Assembly (NCBI GenBank): GCA_021299875.1
Contig: JAJTEW010000008.1
Location: forward strand, 372,001 to 436,000
Reading direction: 5' to 3'
DNA from: Comamonadaceae bacterium
GTDB taxonomy: Bacteria; Pseudomonadota; Gammaproteobacteria; Burkholderiales; Burkholderiaceae_C
Length of the DNA: 64,000 bases
Both the position numbers and the translations under genes were made by a program. The stretch's first letter is position 1. Every line of letters starts with the position of its first letter. Under the pieces are notes generated by a model, which saw only the letters and a list, made by a program, of their open reading frames with translations, did no database searches and had not been told where the DNA came from. Positions 34,265 to 44,600 of the stretch are shown here, in pieces.

Positions 34265-35461
34265 TCAGCGGGTGGCTTGATTCTGGGCCAACCAAGTCGC
34301 CAAGCGCTCAACGCCCTGCTGTAAACGCGCCAAGTCTTTGGACGCGAAACACCAGCGCAGCCAGCCTGCCGCCTCGGGGGCAAAGGCTTCGCCGGGGGCC
34401 AGACCCAGACCGGCTTCAACCACCAAGCGTTTGGCGGTCTGCACCGAATCGGGATGGCCTTCGAGCCTGAAAAACGCGTACATCCCGCCCTTGGCCGGGG
34501 CCAGTTGCACGCCAGGCACGGCTTGCAGCAAGGGCACCAGGGTGTCGCGGCAGGCTTTCAGGTGGGCCACCACGCGGGGCGTGATGTCGGCGGTGTTTTG
34601 CAGCGCCACCACACCCGCCTTTTGTGTAAAAACCGAGGCGCACGAGGTGTTGAATTCGATCAACTTGCCCATGTGCGGCGTCATGGCCGACGGCATCACC
34701 AGCCAACCCAAGCGCCAGCCGGTCATCAAGAAACTTTTGGAAAAGCTGTGCACCACGACCAGTCGGTCATCGGGCTCGGCCAGATCCAAAAAGGACGGGG
34801 CGCAGCCGTTGGCGGTGTCGGTTTCGTAATACAGGCGCTCGTACACCTCGTCGGCCAACACCCAGGTGCCCGTGCTGCGGCAGTGCGCCAAGATTTCAGC
34901 CTGCTCGGCGCGGCCGAGTGTCCAGCCCGTGGGGTTGTTGGGCGAGTTGACGATCAGCATCCGCGTGGCGGGTGTGATGGCGGCTTTGAGCGCCGCCATG
35001 TCGAGCTGCCACTGGCCGTTCACTGGGCTCAGTGACACGCACTTCAAATTCGCGCCCATCACCAAGGCCTGGGCCGTCAGGTTGGGCCACACGGGTGTCA
35101 CGGCAACCACTTCGTCGCCCGCGTCGATCAGGGCTTGAGCGGCCAGCATGAGCGCATTCACGCCGCCCGAGGTGATGGCCAGTCGGTCTACGCCAATGGG
35201 GCCGTGCAGCGCCGACATGTACACCGACACAGCCTGGCGCAACTCAGGCAGGCCCAGGTTGTGCGAATAAAAAGTTTCGCCCTTTTGCAGCGAATCGATG
35301 GCGGCTTGGCGCACGGTGTCGGGCGTCACTTCATCCGATTCGCCAAACCAAAAGGCCAGCACATCGGGGCGGCCCATGCCCGCGTTGGCAACTTCACGGA
35401 TGCGCGACTCCTCCAGGTCCATGACGGCCTGGCGCATAAAAGGGGAGGTGTTTTTGTTCAT
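34265..35461 (-). CDS. PLP-dependent class I/II aminotransferase
   Basis: Fold-type I aminotransferase. 398 residues with the active-site lysine in SFSKSFLMTGWRLGW, the pyridoxal-binding NSPNNPTGWTLG and DEVYERLYY, and the C-terminal arginine in LRWCFA. The layout is closest to aspartate/alanine-type transaminases; substrate not determinable. It lies upstream, on the same strand, of the orphan binding protein with about 125 bases between. Length is normal. Confidence 0.93.
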   Translation of the reverse strand: MNKNTSPFMRQAVMDLEESRIREVANAGMGRPDVLAFWFGESDEVTPDTVRQAAIDSLQKGETFYSHNLGLPELRQAVSVYMSALHGPIGVDRLAITSGGVNALMLAAQALIDAGDEVVAVTPVWPNLTAQALVMGANLKCVSLSPVNGQWQLDMAALKAAITPATRMLIVNSPNNPTGWTLGRAEQAEILAHCRSTGTWVLADEVYERLYYETDTANGCAPSFLDLAEPDDRLVVVHSFSKSFLMTGWRLGWLVMPSAMTPHMGKLIEFNTSCASVFTQKAGVVALQNTADITPRVVAHLKACRDTLVPLLQAVPGVQLAPAKGGMYAFFRLEGHPDSVQTAKRLVVEAGLGLAPGEAFAPEAAGWLRWCFASKDLARLQQGVERLATWLAQNQATR

Positions 35462-35595
35462 GTCCGCATCCTAATGCTTGACGCGTTATGAACGCGTCAC
35501 GTCTTGCACAGAATTTCACCGCGACGGTGCAGGTGCTTGCAGATGTGCCGGGCTTGCCTATGATGCACAGCACAACAAAAGACAGGGAGAACACC

Positions 35596-35862
35596 ATGAA
35601 AACAGGGCATTTGCCGTTGACGCTGGTCTGCGTCATTGCAGGAGCGGGATGGTTGGCGGCGGTACCCGCCAGCGGGGCAACGGACAACTTCACCGCCGTG
35701 ACCGCCGCCGAAAAGCCCGCCAAAAAACCCAAACAAGCCAAAGCCCCCAAGCCGCCCACAGACAAAGGCTCGGCAGAAAGCAAGTCTGAGCGCGACAAAC
35801 GCCTGATTCGCGAATGCCGGGGCCGACCCAATGCCGGGGTGTGTGAGGGCTTCGCCAGCTGA
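35596..35862 (+). CDS. small basic secreted protein, unknown function
   Basis: An 88-residue protein from ATG 35596 (AGGGAGA upstream). It has a signal peptide (about 1-28, cleavage near ASGA) followed by a Lys/Pro/Ala-rich low-complexity stretch (EKPAKKPKQAKAPKPP) and a C-terminal tail with two cysteines (IRECRGRPNAGVCEGF) that could form a disulfide. I do not recognise a family. It ends 5 bases from the convergent recD gene. Confidence 0.6.
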   Translation: MKTGHLPLTLVCVIAGAGWLAAVPASGATDNFTAVTAAEKPAKKPKQAKAPKPPTDKGSAESKSERDKRLIRECRGRPNAGVCEGFAS

Positions 35863-35867
35863 GTGCT

Positions 35868-37970
35868 TCAGGCGCCCGACTTCACAGGCGGCTCAGCCCA
35901 CCTGTGCGCCAAGCCACTGGCTCGCACACTGGGGCGGTGGATGGCCGCTTCGAGCAAACCGGCTTCGGCCTCGACCAAGGTGAACTGTTCGCGGGCCCGG
36001 GTGATGCCGGTGTAGACCAGCTCGCGGCTGAGCACCTCGGCGCCACCCGGGGGCAGCACCAGCGCGGTGTGCTCGAACTCCGAGCCCTGGCTTTTGTGCA
36101 CGGTCATGACAAACGCGGTTTCGACCTGGGCCAAGCGCATGACGCTCACCGAACGCAAAGCTTCACCGTCCAAAAACCAGACCTTGGGCTTGCCTTCTGT
36201 GCCCAGCAACACCACGCCCACGTCGCCATTGAAGACGCCCAACTGCGCGTCGTTGCGCGTGACCATGACAGGCCGACCCAAGTACCATTCGCTTTTGATG
36301 TGCAGCAGACCCGCATCGGCCAGGGCTTTTTGCACCGCTGCATTCAGCGCTTGTGTGCCCCAGTCGCCTTGGTGCACCGCGCACAAAATGCGAAACCGCT
36401 CAAAGGCCTTGAGCACGCTGCGCACCCATTGGGCGTCGATGTCGCTGGACACCTCAGCGCCCTGCCCTGCCGGGCCCGTTTGCAAAAGGCGCAGGTAATC
36501 GGCATACGAAGGCTGGCCCGATGCCCCCAGCGCCAAGGCGCAAACGGCTTGGGAGCTGCTCGGCTGGAGAGCCAGCAGCGGCGAGGCTGCCGAGTTGTCT
36601 GAGCCACCCAAGCAAGCCCGCGCCGCCGCCGTGTCGCCCCGATTCACCGCCAACGCCAGCTGGCCAATCGCGCCTTTGAAGCGGCGGCTTTGGCGCAGCA
36701 TCACGGTTTGCTGGGCCAGCACGGGGGCCGGATCGGGCACCACAAATTCGGATGCCAGCGGCTGATCCGCTACGCGCTGCACAAACTGCGCCGTGGTCAC
36801 GCTGTAGCGGCCTGCCGTCGCGTCTTGGCACAAATCGCCCAGCACCGCACCGGCTTCGACCGAGGCGAGCTGATCCTTGTCGCCCAGCAGCACCAAGCGC
36901 GCCTTGGGCGGCAAAGCCTGCAGCAGCGCGTCCATCATTTCCAGGTGCACCATCGAGGCTTCGTCCACGATCAGCACATCCACATCGAGCGGGTTGGCCG
37001 CGTGATGGCGAAACTGGCGTGTGTCGGGCCGTGCGCCCAACAGCGAGTGCAGGGTGCGCGCCGGGCCCATGCGGGCGATCAGCGCGCTCAGGTCCAGCCC
37101 CGAGTCAAGCGGCACGGGCAGCCGGGTGAGCGCATCGTCGATCGACTGCTTCAGGCGCGCCGCCGCCTTGCCGGTGGGCGCGGCCAGCGCCACGCGCAGC
37201 GGGCTGCCAACGGGGTGCAGCGCCAGCAAAAGGGCCAGCAAACGGGCGGCGGCGTAGGTCTTGCCGGTGCCGGGCCCACCGGTGATGACCGACAGCCGCG
37301 CGCGCAGCGCCACAGCGCAGGCCACTTTTTGCCAATCGGTCACGGCGGGCTCTTCAGGCTTGGGCGCAAAGAAACGGTCCAGCCATTCTCGCGCCGCCGC
37401 TTCGGGCACGGCCAGTGGCTCACCTGCGCGCTCCAGCAGACGCCGACCCACGCGCTGTTCATAGCCCGCATAACGGCGCAAGTACAAGAGCGGCCCATCG
37501 GCAGGGCCACCCAACACCAGTGGCTGGCCTTGGTCGGGGGCATCGGCCAAGCGCACACAGGCGCTGGGCGAGTGGGCTTGTAAAGCCTGCCGCCAGTCGG
37601 CCAACGTGGCGGGCAGGTGCGCCCACAAGGCCTTCAGTCCCTGCGCACCGTCTACCGCCGCTGCAGGCCATCCCATCAAGGCGACGGGCGGCCGGCACAG
37701 CTCAACCAGGGACAAGCAGGTGTGGCCGCGCCCTTCCATGTGCGCGAGCACGGCCGCAGCCACCAGCAAAGGCGCAGAGGCTCCAGCATCGAGGCGCAGC
37801 ACTTGCGCGGCAAAGGCGCTGTCGATGTGGCGCAGCAGGCCTTGGCCAGTCCACACGTTCAGCCATTGCAACGTTTGCGCAGCGGTCAAGCCTTGGGCGG
37901 GCAGGTCCTTGAGCCAGTCCATTTGCGCGGCGGGCACGGGCGCGGTGCGTGAAGGCTTTTTCAAACTCAT
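35868..37970 (-). CDS. recD: exodeoxyribonuclease V alpha subunit RecD
   Basis: 5'-3' helicase subunit of RecBCD, which processes double-strand ends for recombination. The ATG at 37970 overlaps the recB stop (ATGA), so the frame upstream is not used; 700 residues. Walker A is ITGGPGTGKTYAAARLL, the second motif VLIVDEASMVHLEMM, and the superfamily 1B motif VHKSQGSEFEH lies near the C-terminus. Last gene of recC-recB-recD. Confidence 0.95.
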   Translation of the reverse strand: MSLKKPSRTAPVPAAQMDWLKDLPAQGLTAAQTLQWLNVWTGQGLLRHIDSAFAAQVLRLDAGASAPLLVAAAVLAHMEGRGHTCLSLVELCRPPVALMGWPAAAVDGAQGLKALWAHLPATLADWRQALQAHSPSACVRLADAPDQGQPLVLGGPADGPLLYLRRYAGYEQRVGRRLLERAGEPLAVPEAAAREWLDRFFAPKPEEPAVTDWQKVACAVALRARLSVITGGPGTGKTYAAARLLALLLALHPVGSPLRVALAAPTGKAAARLKQSIDDALTRLPVPLDSGLDLSALIARMGPARTLHSLLGARPDTRQFRHHAANPLDVDVLIVDEASMVHLEMMDALLQALPPKARLVLLGDKDQLASVEAGAVLGDLCQDATAGRYSVTTAQFVQRVADQPLASEFVVPDPAPVLAQQTVMLRQSRRFKGAIGQLALAVNRGDTAAARACLGGSDNSAASPLLALQPSSSQAVCALALGASGQPSYADYLRLLQTGPAGQGAEVSSDIDAQWVRSVLKAFERFRILCAVHQGDWGTQALNAAVQKALADAGLLHIKSEWYLGRPVMVTRNDAQLGVFNGDVGVVLLGTEGKPKVWFLDGEALRSVSVMRLAQVETAFVMTVHKSQGSEFEHTALVLPPGGAEVLSRELVYTGITRAREQFTLVEAEAGLLEAAIHRPSVRASGLAHRWAEPPVKSGA

Positions 37971-40900
37971 GCCACCACCTCGGTATTCAACATGGCGTCC
38001 AGGCCATCGAGCAGCGCCAAAGGCGCAGGCAAGGTGCAACAGCCGCCCGCCGGCCCGTCGATGCCGCGCAAAAACAAATACACCGCACCGCCCAGCTGCT
38101 GCGCCGGGTCGTAGGCATTGCCCAAGCGGGCGCGCAACAGGCGGTGCAGCGCCAGCATGTACAGCGCGGCCTGAACCTCATAACGGTGCTGGGCCATGGC
38201 CGCATCCAGAGCCTGTGCGGTGTACGCCGCGTCATCGGCCCCCAGGTAATTCGATTTGTAGTCGAGCACCCAATAGCGGCCATCGTGCTCGAACACCAGG
38301 TCGGCAAAGCCCATCAGCATGCCGTGCAGATGTGCATCGGGCAGCTGCGGGCGGTTCACGCCAGGCAACAGGTGCTGCTGGCACAGGGCATCGATCTGGC
38401 GGGCCTGCAGGTGCTCGGCAGGCAGCCAGAACTCCATCTCGGGCAGCAGGGCACCCACGGCGTTCAGCGCCGCGTTCGGTCCGCGCAATGGCTGGGCCAC
38501 CACACGGCTGAGCCACTGCAGCACGTCGTCGGCCTGGGCCGAGTAACCCGCGTTCTCGCAGCGGTACTTCAGGCGCTCGGCCTTGGACGCGTCCAAAGTG
38601 AAACCGTCAGCGGCCAGCCATTCGAGTTGGTCGTGCAAAAAATTGCCCGCTGTGGGGCCTTTGGCAAAGCCGTGCCATGGGGCCAAAACACCGGGGCTGG
38701 CCGAAAAGGCCGTGGGCAGGGTCGCATCATCAGGCGGTTCGTCGTCGGCGGGGCGCGGCGGGTTCAGGTGCAACACCAAAGGCGCCAGGGTCTGCGAAGA
38801 CAGGTCACGCGTCAGGCGCGAAAAACTCGCGATCGTCCACGACTTGTCGATGCGGGCGGTGCAACTCAGGGCCTCGCGCAATGGCGTGGTGTGCGCGGGT
38901 TTTTGCCACAGCGTCAGCGGCACCTCGGCGGGGGCAACTTGCATGTGCACCGACAAGGCCTGGCCAAGCGAGCTGGTCTGGAGGGCTTGCAACTTGTTCA
39001 GCCAATCGGCGGCCCCTAATTCTTGACCGCTGCCCAGCAAATGCCCGGCGGCACTGGCGTGGTTCACGCAGGTTTTGCCGTTGCCACGCTTGACCGCGCT
39101 CCAGCCCACCCACAGCGCGTGACGCGCCCGGGTGAGCGCCACGTACCAAAGGCGCAGGTCTTCACGCAGGCGGTCGTGGTCTGCGAGCTTGGAGTCTGCC
39201 TTGTCAAAGTCCAGCGTCCAGTGTCGATCGCCCTCGTCACCCCCCAACTGCAGCACGGCGGCTTTGTCGGCCGTGATCACACGGTGGCTGTGCGCAAACG
39301 GCAAGCAGACCACCGGGTACTCCAGGCCCTTGCTGGCGTGGATGGTGATGAGCTTGACCAGGTCCTCGTCGCTTTCGAGCCGCACGGTTTGCTCTTCGCC
39401 ACCGCTGGTGTTGCCCGACTGCGCTTCGTCCATCTGCTGGGCCAGCCAGCGGATGAGGGCCTGTTCGCCTTCGATCTGGCCGCTGGCTGTTTGCAGCAAT
39501 TCGGCCAGGTGCAACACATGGGTCAAACGCCGCTCGCCATCCGGCTCACCGCGCCAGCGCCCCGCCAGCTGCAGCACATGCAGCGACTGGCGCAGCATGG
39601 CCAGCACGCCCTGGCTTTGCCAGGTCTGGTGCAGTTCGCGCATTTGCTCGGCGCGGGTGTCCAGCAGTTCGTCATGCGTGGCCAGGTCGTAGAGCTCGGC
39701 CAGCGACAAGCCTACCGTGCGCGTGCCCAGTGCGGCGCGCACGCGTCGCATGTCTTGCGGCTCGGCCACACCGCGCAGCCAAAGGCACAGGTCCTGCGCT
39801 TCGTCGCTGGCAAAAACCGAATCGCGGTCCGACAGGTAAACCGAGGCCACGCCCCGCGCGCGCAGCGCATCGCGCACAGCAGCAGCCTCTTTGCCGGTGC
39901 GCACCAGCACGGCGATGTCTTGGGGTTGCAAGGGTTGATCGCCCTTTTCCGCATCGGCAAAACGCGCTTGGGGGTCAGCCAACCAAGCCACGATTTGCTC
40001 GGCGCACAGGGCCGACAGGTGCGTCTGCGCATCGCGTGGGCTGCGCAAAGTGGCGTCGTGCACCAAGGTCATGGCTGGCGCATCGCCTGTGCTCGTCCTG
40101 AACACTTCTGGTCGGCCCTTTGCCCCCACCGGTTGGAACGGCAAAGGGTCTTGATCGCCTTGCTGGTAGCCAAAGGCGTGTGGCGACATGTCGAACCAGC
40201 GGTTGACCACCGCCACCACCGCTTGGGTAGAACGAAAGTTGGTGCCCAGCACATGGTGGCGGCCGGCGGTGGCGCGGCGTGCCGCCAAGTAGCTGTGGAT
40301 GTCCGCGCCCCGAAAACCATAGATCGATTGCTTGGGATCGCCAATCAGCAGCAGCGCGATGTCGGGGAGGTTATCGGCCGTGCGGTAAATGCGGTCAAAG
40401 ATGCGGTACTGCAACGGCGAGGTGTCCTGAAACTCGTCGATCATCGCCACCGGGAACTGCTCGCGCAGGCGCTGGGCCAATCGCTCGCCCGATTCGGGGT
40501 CGGCCAGCGCGACATCCAGGCGCTGCAGCATGTCGGCAAAGCCAAACAGCCCGCTTCGCCGCTTGAGATCGGCCATGCGCTGCAGCACATGGGTGCGGGC
40601 GTGCAGACGCGCGACTTGGGTGGGATCGGGCAAGGCTTGCAAAGCCTTTTGTAGGTCTGCGAAGTCCTGTGACTCGCTCGGAAATTCAATCTGTTCACTT
40701 CCGAGAGCACGACAGAAAAGCAAGCCCGCTGGCGTGAACCTGTCCCAGCCCGTCTGCATCTTCTGCTTGAGAGCCTCTCCATCAGCGTCACTGAGCGCCC
40801 AATTTTTCAGCGTTGTGAGCCAAATGGAACGGTGATTGACATTGAGCCTTTGTCCAATCCAACCATGATTGGGCTTTGCCATTTGACCGTTGATCCAATC

Positions 40901-41656
40901 AAGTAACTTGTCTGCCTTTTCGCTCCAGCCCAGTTTGAGTGCCTGCAGTTGTGCGTCGCGCTCGGCCATGGCCGCGCCGAACACCTGCGCCAGCGTGCCT
41001 GGGACAGCGTCGGCCAGTGGCACGGCCATCAGGGCGCGCATGTCTTGTTCGAGCGCGGGCACATCGCGCCAAACGTCCAGCACCTTCGTCACCAGGGCCG
41101 TGTCCATGGGGTAGAGCTGCTGACGCCAGTAGTCCTGCACCGCTTCAAGGCGCAGCGCGGCTTCGTCGCCCACCAAGTTTTCTTCAAACAGGCTGCCACT
41201 GTCGAACGCGTGTTCGCGCAGCATGCGCTGGCACCAAGCGTCGATGGTGTAAACGGCCGCATCGTCCATGGCCTGTGCGGCCAGCGCCAAGCGGTGGGCG
41301 GCTTGCTCGCGCGGCTCGCCTTCGGGGTAAGCGTGCTTGAGTTGTTGCAGAAAGTCATCGTCCGTTTTGGCCAGGCCCCGGAACACCTGCGCCGCCTCGG
41401 TCAATCGGGCGCGGATGCGGTCGGACAACTCGCGGGTGGCGGCACGGGTGAAGGTCATGACCAGCACGTCTTGCGGCAGCATGGGGCGCACAGGTGCACT
41501 GCCATCTTGGCCTTGGCCCAGCACCAAGCGCACATACAGCGCGGCAATCGTCCAAGTCTTGCCCGTGCCTGCGCTGGCCTCGATCAGGTGGCTGCCGCGC
41601 AAGGGGAATGTCTGCGCGTTGAGGGCCTTGGCCTTGGGGGCGTGTGAGGTGCTCAT
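37967..41656 (-). CDS. recB: exodeoxyribonuclease V beta subunit RecB
   Basis: 3'-5' helicase and nuclease subunit of RecBCD. From the ATG at 41656, overlapping the recC stop as ATGA, it has 1229 residues. UvrD-like helicase motifs: HLIEASAGTGKTWTIAALYV, VAMIDEFQDTSPLQY, LLIGDPKQSIYGFRGAD, and TIHASKGLEYPVV. The C-terminal nuclease domain keeps MGFADLVFEHDG and VLDYKSNYLG. Its stop overlaps recD. Confidence 0.96.
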   Translation of the reverse strand: MSTSHAPKAKALNAQTFPLRGSHLIEASAGTGKTWTIAALYVRLVLGQGQDGSAPVRPMLPQDVLVMTFTRAATRELSDRIRARLTEAAQVFRGLAKTDDDFLQQLKHAYPEGEPREQAAHRLALAAQAMDDAAVYTIDAWCQRMLREHAFDSGSLFEENLVGDEAALRLEAVQDYWRQQLYPMDTALVTKVLDVWRDVPALEQDMRALMAVPLADAVPGTLAQVFGAAMAERDAQLQALKLGWSEKADKLLDWINGQMAKPNHGWIGQRLNVNHRSIWLTTLKNWALSDADGEALKQKMQTGWDRFTPAGLLFCRALGSEQIEFPSESQDFADLQKALQALPDPTQVARLHARTHVLQRMADLKRRSGLFGFADMLQRLDVALADPESGERLAQRLREQFPVAMIDEFQDTSPLQYRIFDRIYRTADNLPDIALLLIGDPKQSIYGFRGADIHSYLAARRATAGRHHVLGTNFRSTQAVVAVVNRWFDMSPHAFGYQQGDQDPLPFQPVGAKGRPEVFRTSTGDAPAMTLVHDATLRSPRDAQTHLSALCAEQIVAWLADPQARFADAEKGDQPLQPQDIAVLVRTGKEAAAVRDALRARGVASVYLSDRDSVFASDEAQDLCLWLRGVAEPQDMRRVRAALGTRTVGLSLAELYDLATHDELLDTRAEQMRELHQTWQSQGVLAMLRQSLHVLQLAGRWRGEPDGERRLTHVLHLAELLQTASGQIEGEQALIRWLAQQMDEAQSGNTSGGEEQTVRLESDEDLVKLITIHASKGLEYPVVCLPFAHSHRVITADKAAVLQLGGDEGDRHWTLDFDKADSKLADHDRLREDLRLWYVALTRARHALWVGWSAVKRGNGKTCVNHASAAGHLLGSGQELGAADWLNKLQALQTSSLGQALSVHMQVAPAEVPLTLWQKPAHTTPLREALSCTARIDKSWTIASFSRLTRDLSSQTLAPLVLHLNPPRPADDEPPDDATLPTAFSASPGVLAPWHGFAKGPTAGNFLHDQLEWLAADGFTLDASKAERLKYRCENAGYSAQADDVLQWLSRVVAQPLRGPNAALNAVGALLPEMEFWLPAEHLQARQIDALCQQHLLPGVNRPQLPDAHLHGMLMGFADLVFEHDGRYWVLDYKSNYLGADDAAYTAQALDAAMAQHRYEVQAALYMLALHRLLRARLGNAYDPAQQLGGAVYLFLRGIDGPAGGCCTLPAPLALLDGLDAMLNTEVVA

Positions 41657-44600
41657 GCCAGTTCTCCCTCTTCGCTGTCTTGGGGCGCATCGGGCAAGGT
41701 CTCGATCTCGGCTTGCTCGGCCCAAGCCTTCAAGGGCGCATAAACGGTTTGGGCCAGGCGCTCAAACGCGCCCGTGTTCAGCAAGGCGCCGATGTGGGGG
41801 TAGGTGCGGGCCAGCGCCGGGTCTTTGTCTTTTTCAGCGCGTTTGAAGTCACTGCCTTCGTAGGCATCGGCCAGCGCATTGGTGTTGTCTTTATCTTTGA
41901 GCCACTGCAAGGCCACACCCGGTGGCAGTGGCAGCGGCCAACGCATGCCCTCTGCCCATACGGCCAACAGCGCGGTCAACTGGGCGCGTGCGTCTTCAGG
42001 GGTGTGCTCAGCCATGCGCAGCACGGCGTTGCGGCCCACCACCACACACCTCAAGGGCTGGTCCATGGCGGCTGCGGCCAAGGACAGCAGCCAGATGTCG
42101 ATCAACCTATCCGGGTGGGCCTGCGGCTTTTGGGTCTTGAAGCTGGCCAGGTCGCTGGCGCGCAGGTGCAAGGACATCCGTCCACCTGCCTTCACACCAG
42201 TGCCCACCCACACATCGCCCAGCGCGTCCTGCAAGGCCACTTGGGGATGGGACCAGTCCACCAAGAGGCGTTTGGCCGCATCGGGGTAAGCCTGACGCTC
42301 ACCCAGCGCTGCACCCAGCATGGCCAGCAGGCGGGTCTTGAGATTTTCTGCGGCGAGCTTGCCCACACCCGCCAGCGGCAAGGCCCCGGCTTGACGCAGG
42401 CGTTGCACCACCTGCTGCACATGCGTGGGCAATGCGTCCGCGGTCAGTGCGGTGGGCACATGTTGCAACTCGTGGTCGATCAACTGGTACAGGTCCAGGC
42501 CCGCCAGTCCAAAGAGTTCCTCGTCGTGCAACTCGCTGCGTTCATCCTCCAGGTGCACCTGCAAGCGTTCGCGAAAAAACGCGCCCACAGGCTTGCGCAA
42601 AAAGCGGGCGAGTTGGGTGAGCGTGATGACGGGCACGCCATTGGCGGATTCCAACGGCGGCAACCAAGCGACCAATGACCCGTCTGGAGCGGTTTCTGAC
42701 CGTGATGGTTTTTCGGCGAGGGCTTCACGGTCGCTGACCGCTCCTGCCAAGGGGGTGGCCAACGGGATGCTCTGCGCCGCACGCCACTCCTTGGCGTAGG
42801 TCTGCAACGCACTGCCTTCTTCAAAATAAGTGCGACTGAAGGCTTGCAGCGGGTGCACCGTGGTCAGGCGTTCGGCCGTGTCCTTGCCCCACAGCAGATC
42901 GATCTCGTCGCGCAGTTGAGACACCAACACCGAGGGTGGTTGTTCGCTGTTGTCGCGCACGCTGCGGCCGCTCCAGCTGACATAAAGCACTTGGCGCGCC
43001 GACAGCAAGGCTTCGAGCATGAGCTGGCGGTCGTCGTGGCGGCGTGAGCGGTCGCCGGGGCGGCTCATGCCGGGCAGGCCCATCAGGTCAAAGTCGGCTC
43101 GCGGGCTGCGGCGCGGGTAGTCGCCATCGTTCATGCCCAACAGGCACACGGCCTTGAACGGGATCGCCCGCATCGGCATGAGCGTGCAAAAGGTCACACC
43201 ACCGGCTCGAAAGCGTTGCTCGAGTCGGGGCGTTTTGAGCGCTTCGAGCCAGGCTGAGCGGGCCACGGCCAAGGGCACGACCTCGGCAAAACCGGCTTCG
43301 GCGCAGGCGCGCACCCAGTCGGTCAACGCTTGATCGAGCGCCGCGATCGCGTTGCGGTCGTTGTCGTCTCGCGGCTTGAACATCGCGGCCAGCAAGGCGC
43401 GACCACGCTCGGCCCATTGGGCGGGCGTGGCGTCTTGTGTGGCGGTTTGCCACCAGTCGATCAAGGCTTGAAGCAGGTGCGCCAGCGATCCCGCCAGCTC
43501 GGCATTGAGCCCGCCCACTTCGGGGTATGGCGTGGCACCGAGCGCATTGGCATCCACAGGGTCTGCCCCACAGGCATAACCCATGAGCAAGCGCTGCACG
43601 CCAAACAGCGCCGAGTTGTCCTCGCCACACACGACCAGCCCCAAGCCCGCGCGGTGCGGGGCCGACAAGCCCCAGCGGATGCCCGAGCCCGCCATCCAGC
43701 GTATCAGTGTGGGCAAGCCCTCTTCGCTCAGGCCAAAGCGGGCAGCGAGCGCAGGCACTTCGAGCAGCTCGACCAGCTCGCTCATGCGGCTGCGCTGCTG
43801 CGGCAAGGCCAACAACCACTCCACCGCATGAATCAGCGCACTTGTGGCCTGCGCGCCCAAGTCGGCAATGTCGAACGGAATGTAGCGTGCATCTGAGCGC
43901 TTGAACTGGCCAAACACGGCGCGGATCGCCGGGGCCATGACTTCGATGTCAGGCACCATGACCACCACGTCCCGCGGCAACACAGGCTGATGGTCCGGCG
44001 GGGTGTGGAACCATTGCAGCAGATGGTCGTGCAGCACTTCGAGTTCGCGCACAGGGCTGTGGGCGATTTTGAAAACAAGCGATTGATCGCCCGCTGTCAG
44101 AGGCTCTGGCAGGGTGCCGCCGCTGGACGGCTCCAAATCGCGGATGCGCCGCTGCAACTGCGCGAGCATGCGCGTGGCGTCTTCGCCGGGAACGTCGTCA
44201 AAAAAGTCCAGGCGCGGCCACTGCGTCAGTTGCTTGGCTGCTTGCAGGTCGTCAAACGCGTCGAGCTGCCGGATGAAGTCGCGCCCCTGCCGCCCCCATG
44301 CGGCCAGCAGCGTGGGCGCGTGCAGGTGCATCTGCGCCATTGGCAAACCCGCCAACACCTCACCCCGTCGATAGCCATGGCGGCGGCGCTCAGCCTGCAG
44401 CCATTCGCGCCCGTCGATGATGTCGCCCCAGTGGTATTGACACGGGTTGGGCACGGCCAGCATCACCTGACTGTGCGCGGCCAGCGCCGCCAGCATCTCC
44501 AGCAGTTGCCCCGGCATGTGGCTCATGCCAAACACCGACACCCGCCGCGCCACGGCGCTGGCCAATGGCTGCCCTGACTGCAAATGCGCCAGCGCCCGCG

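Noticed and set aside
39023-40654. A 543-codon open frame opposite recB
   Set aside because: Covers conserved RecB helicase motifs on the other strand; no recognisable domain of its own.
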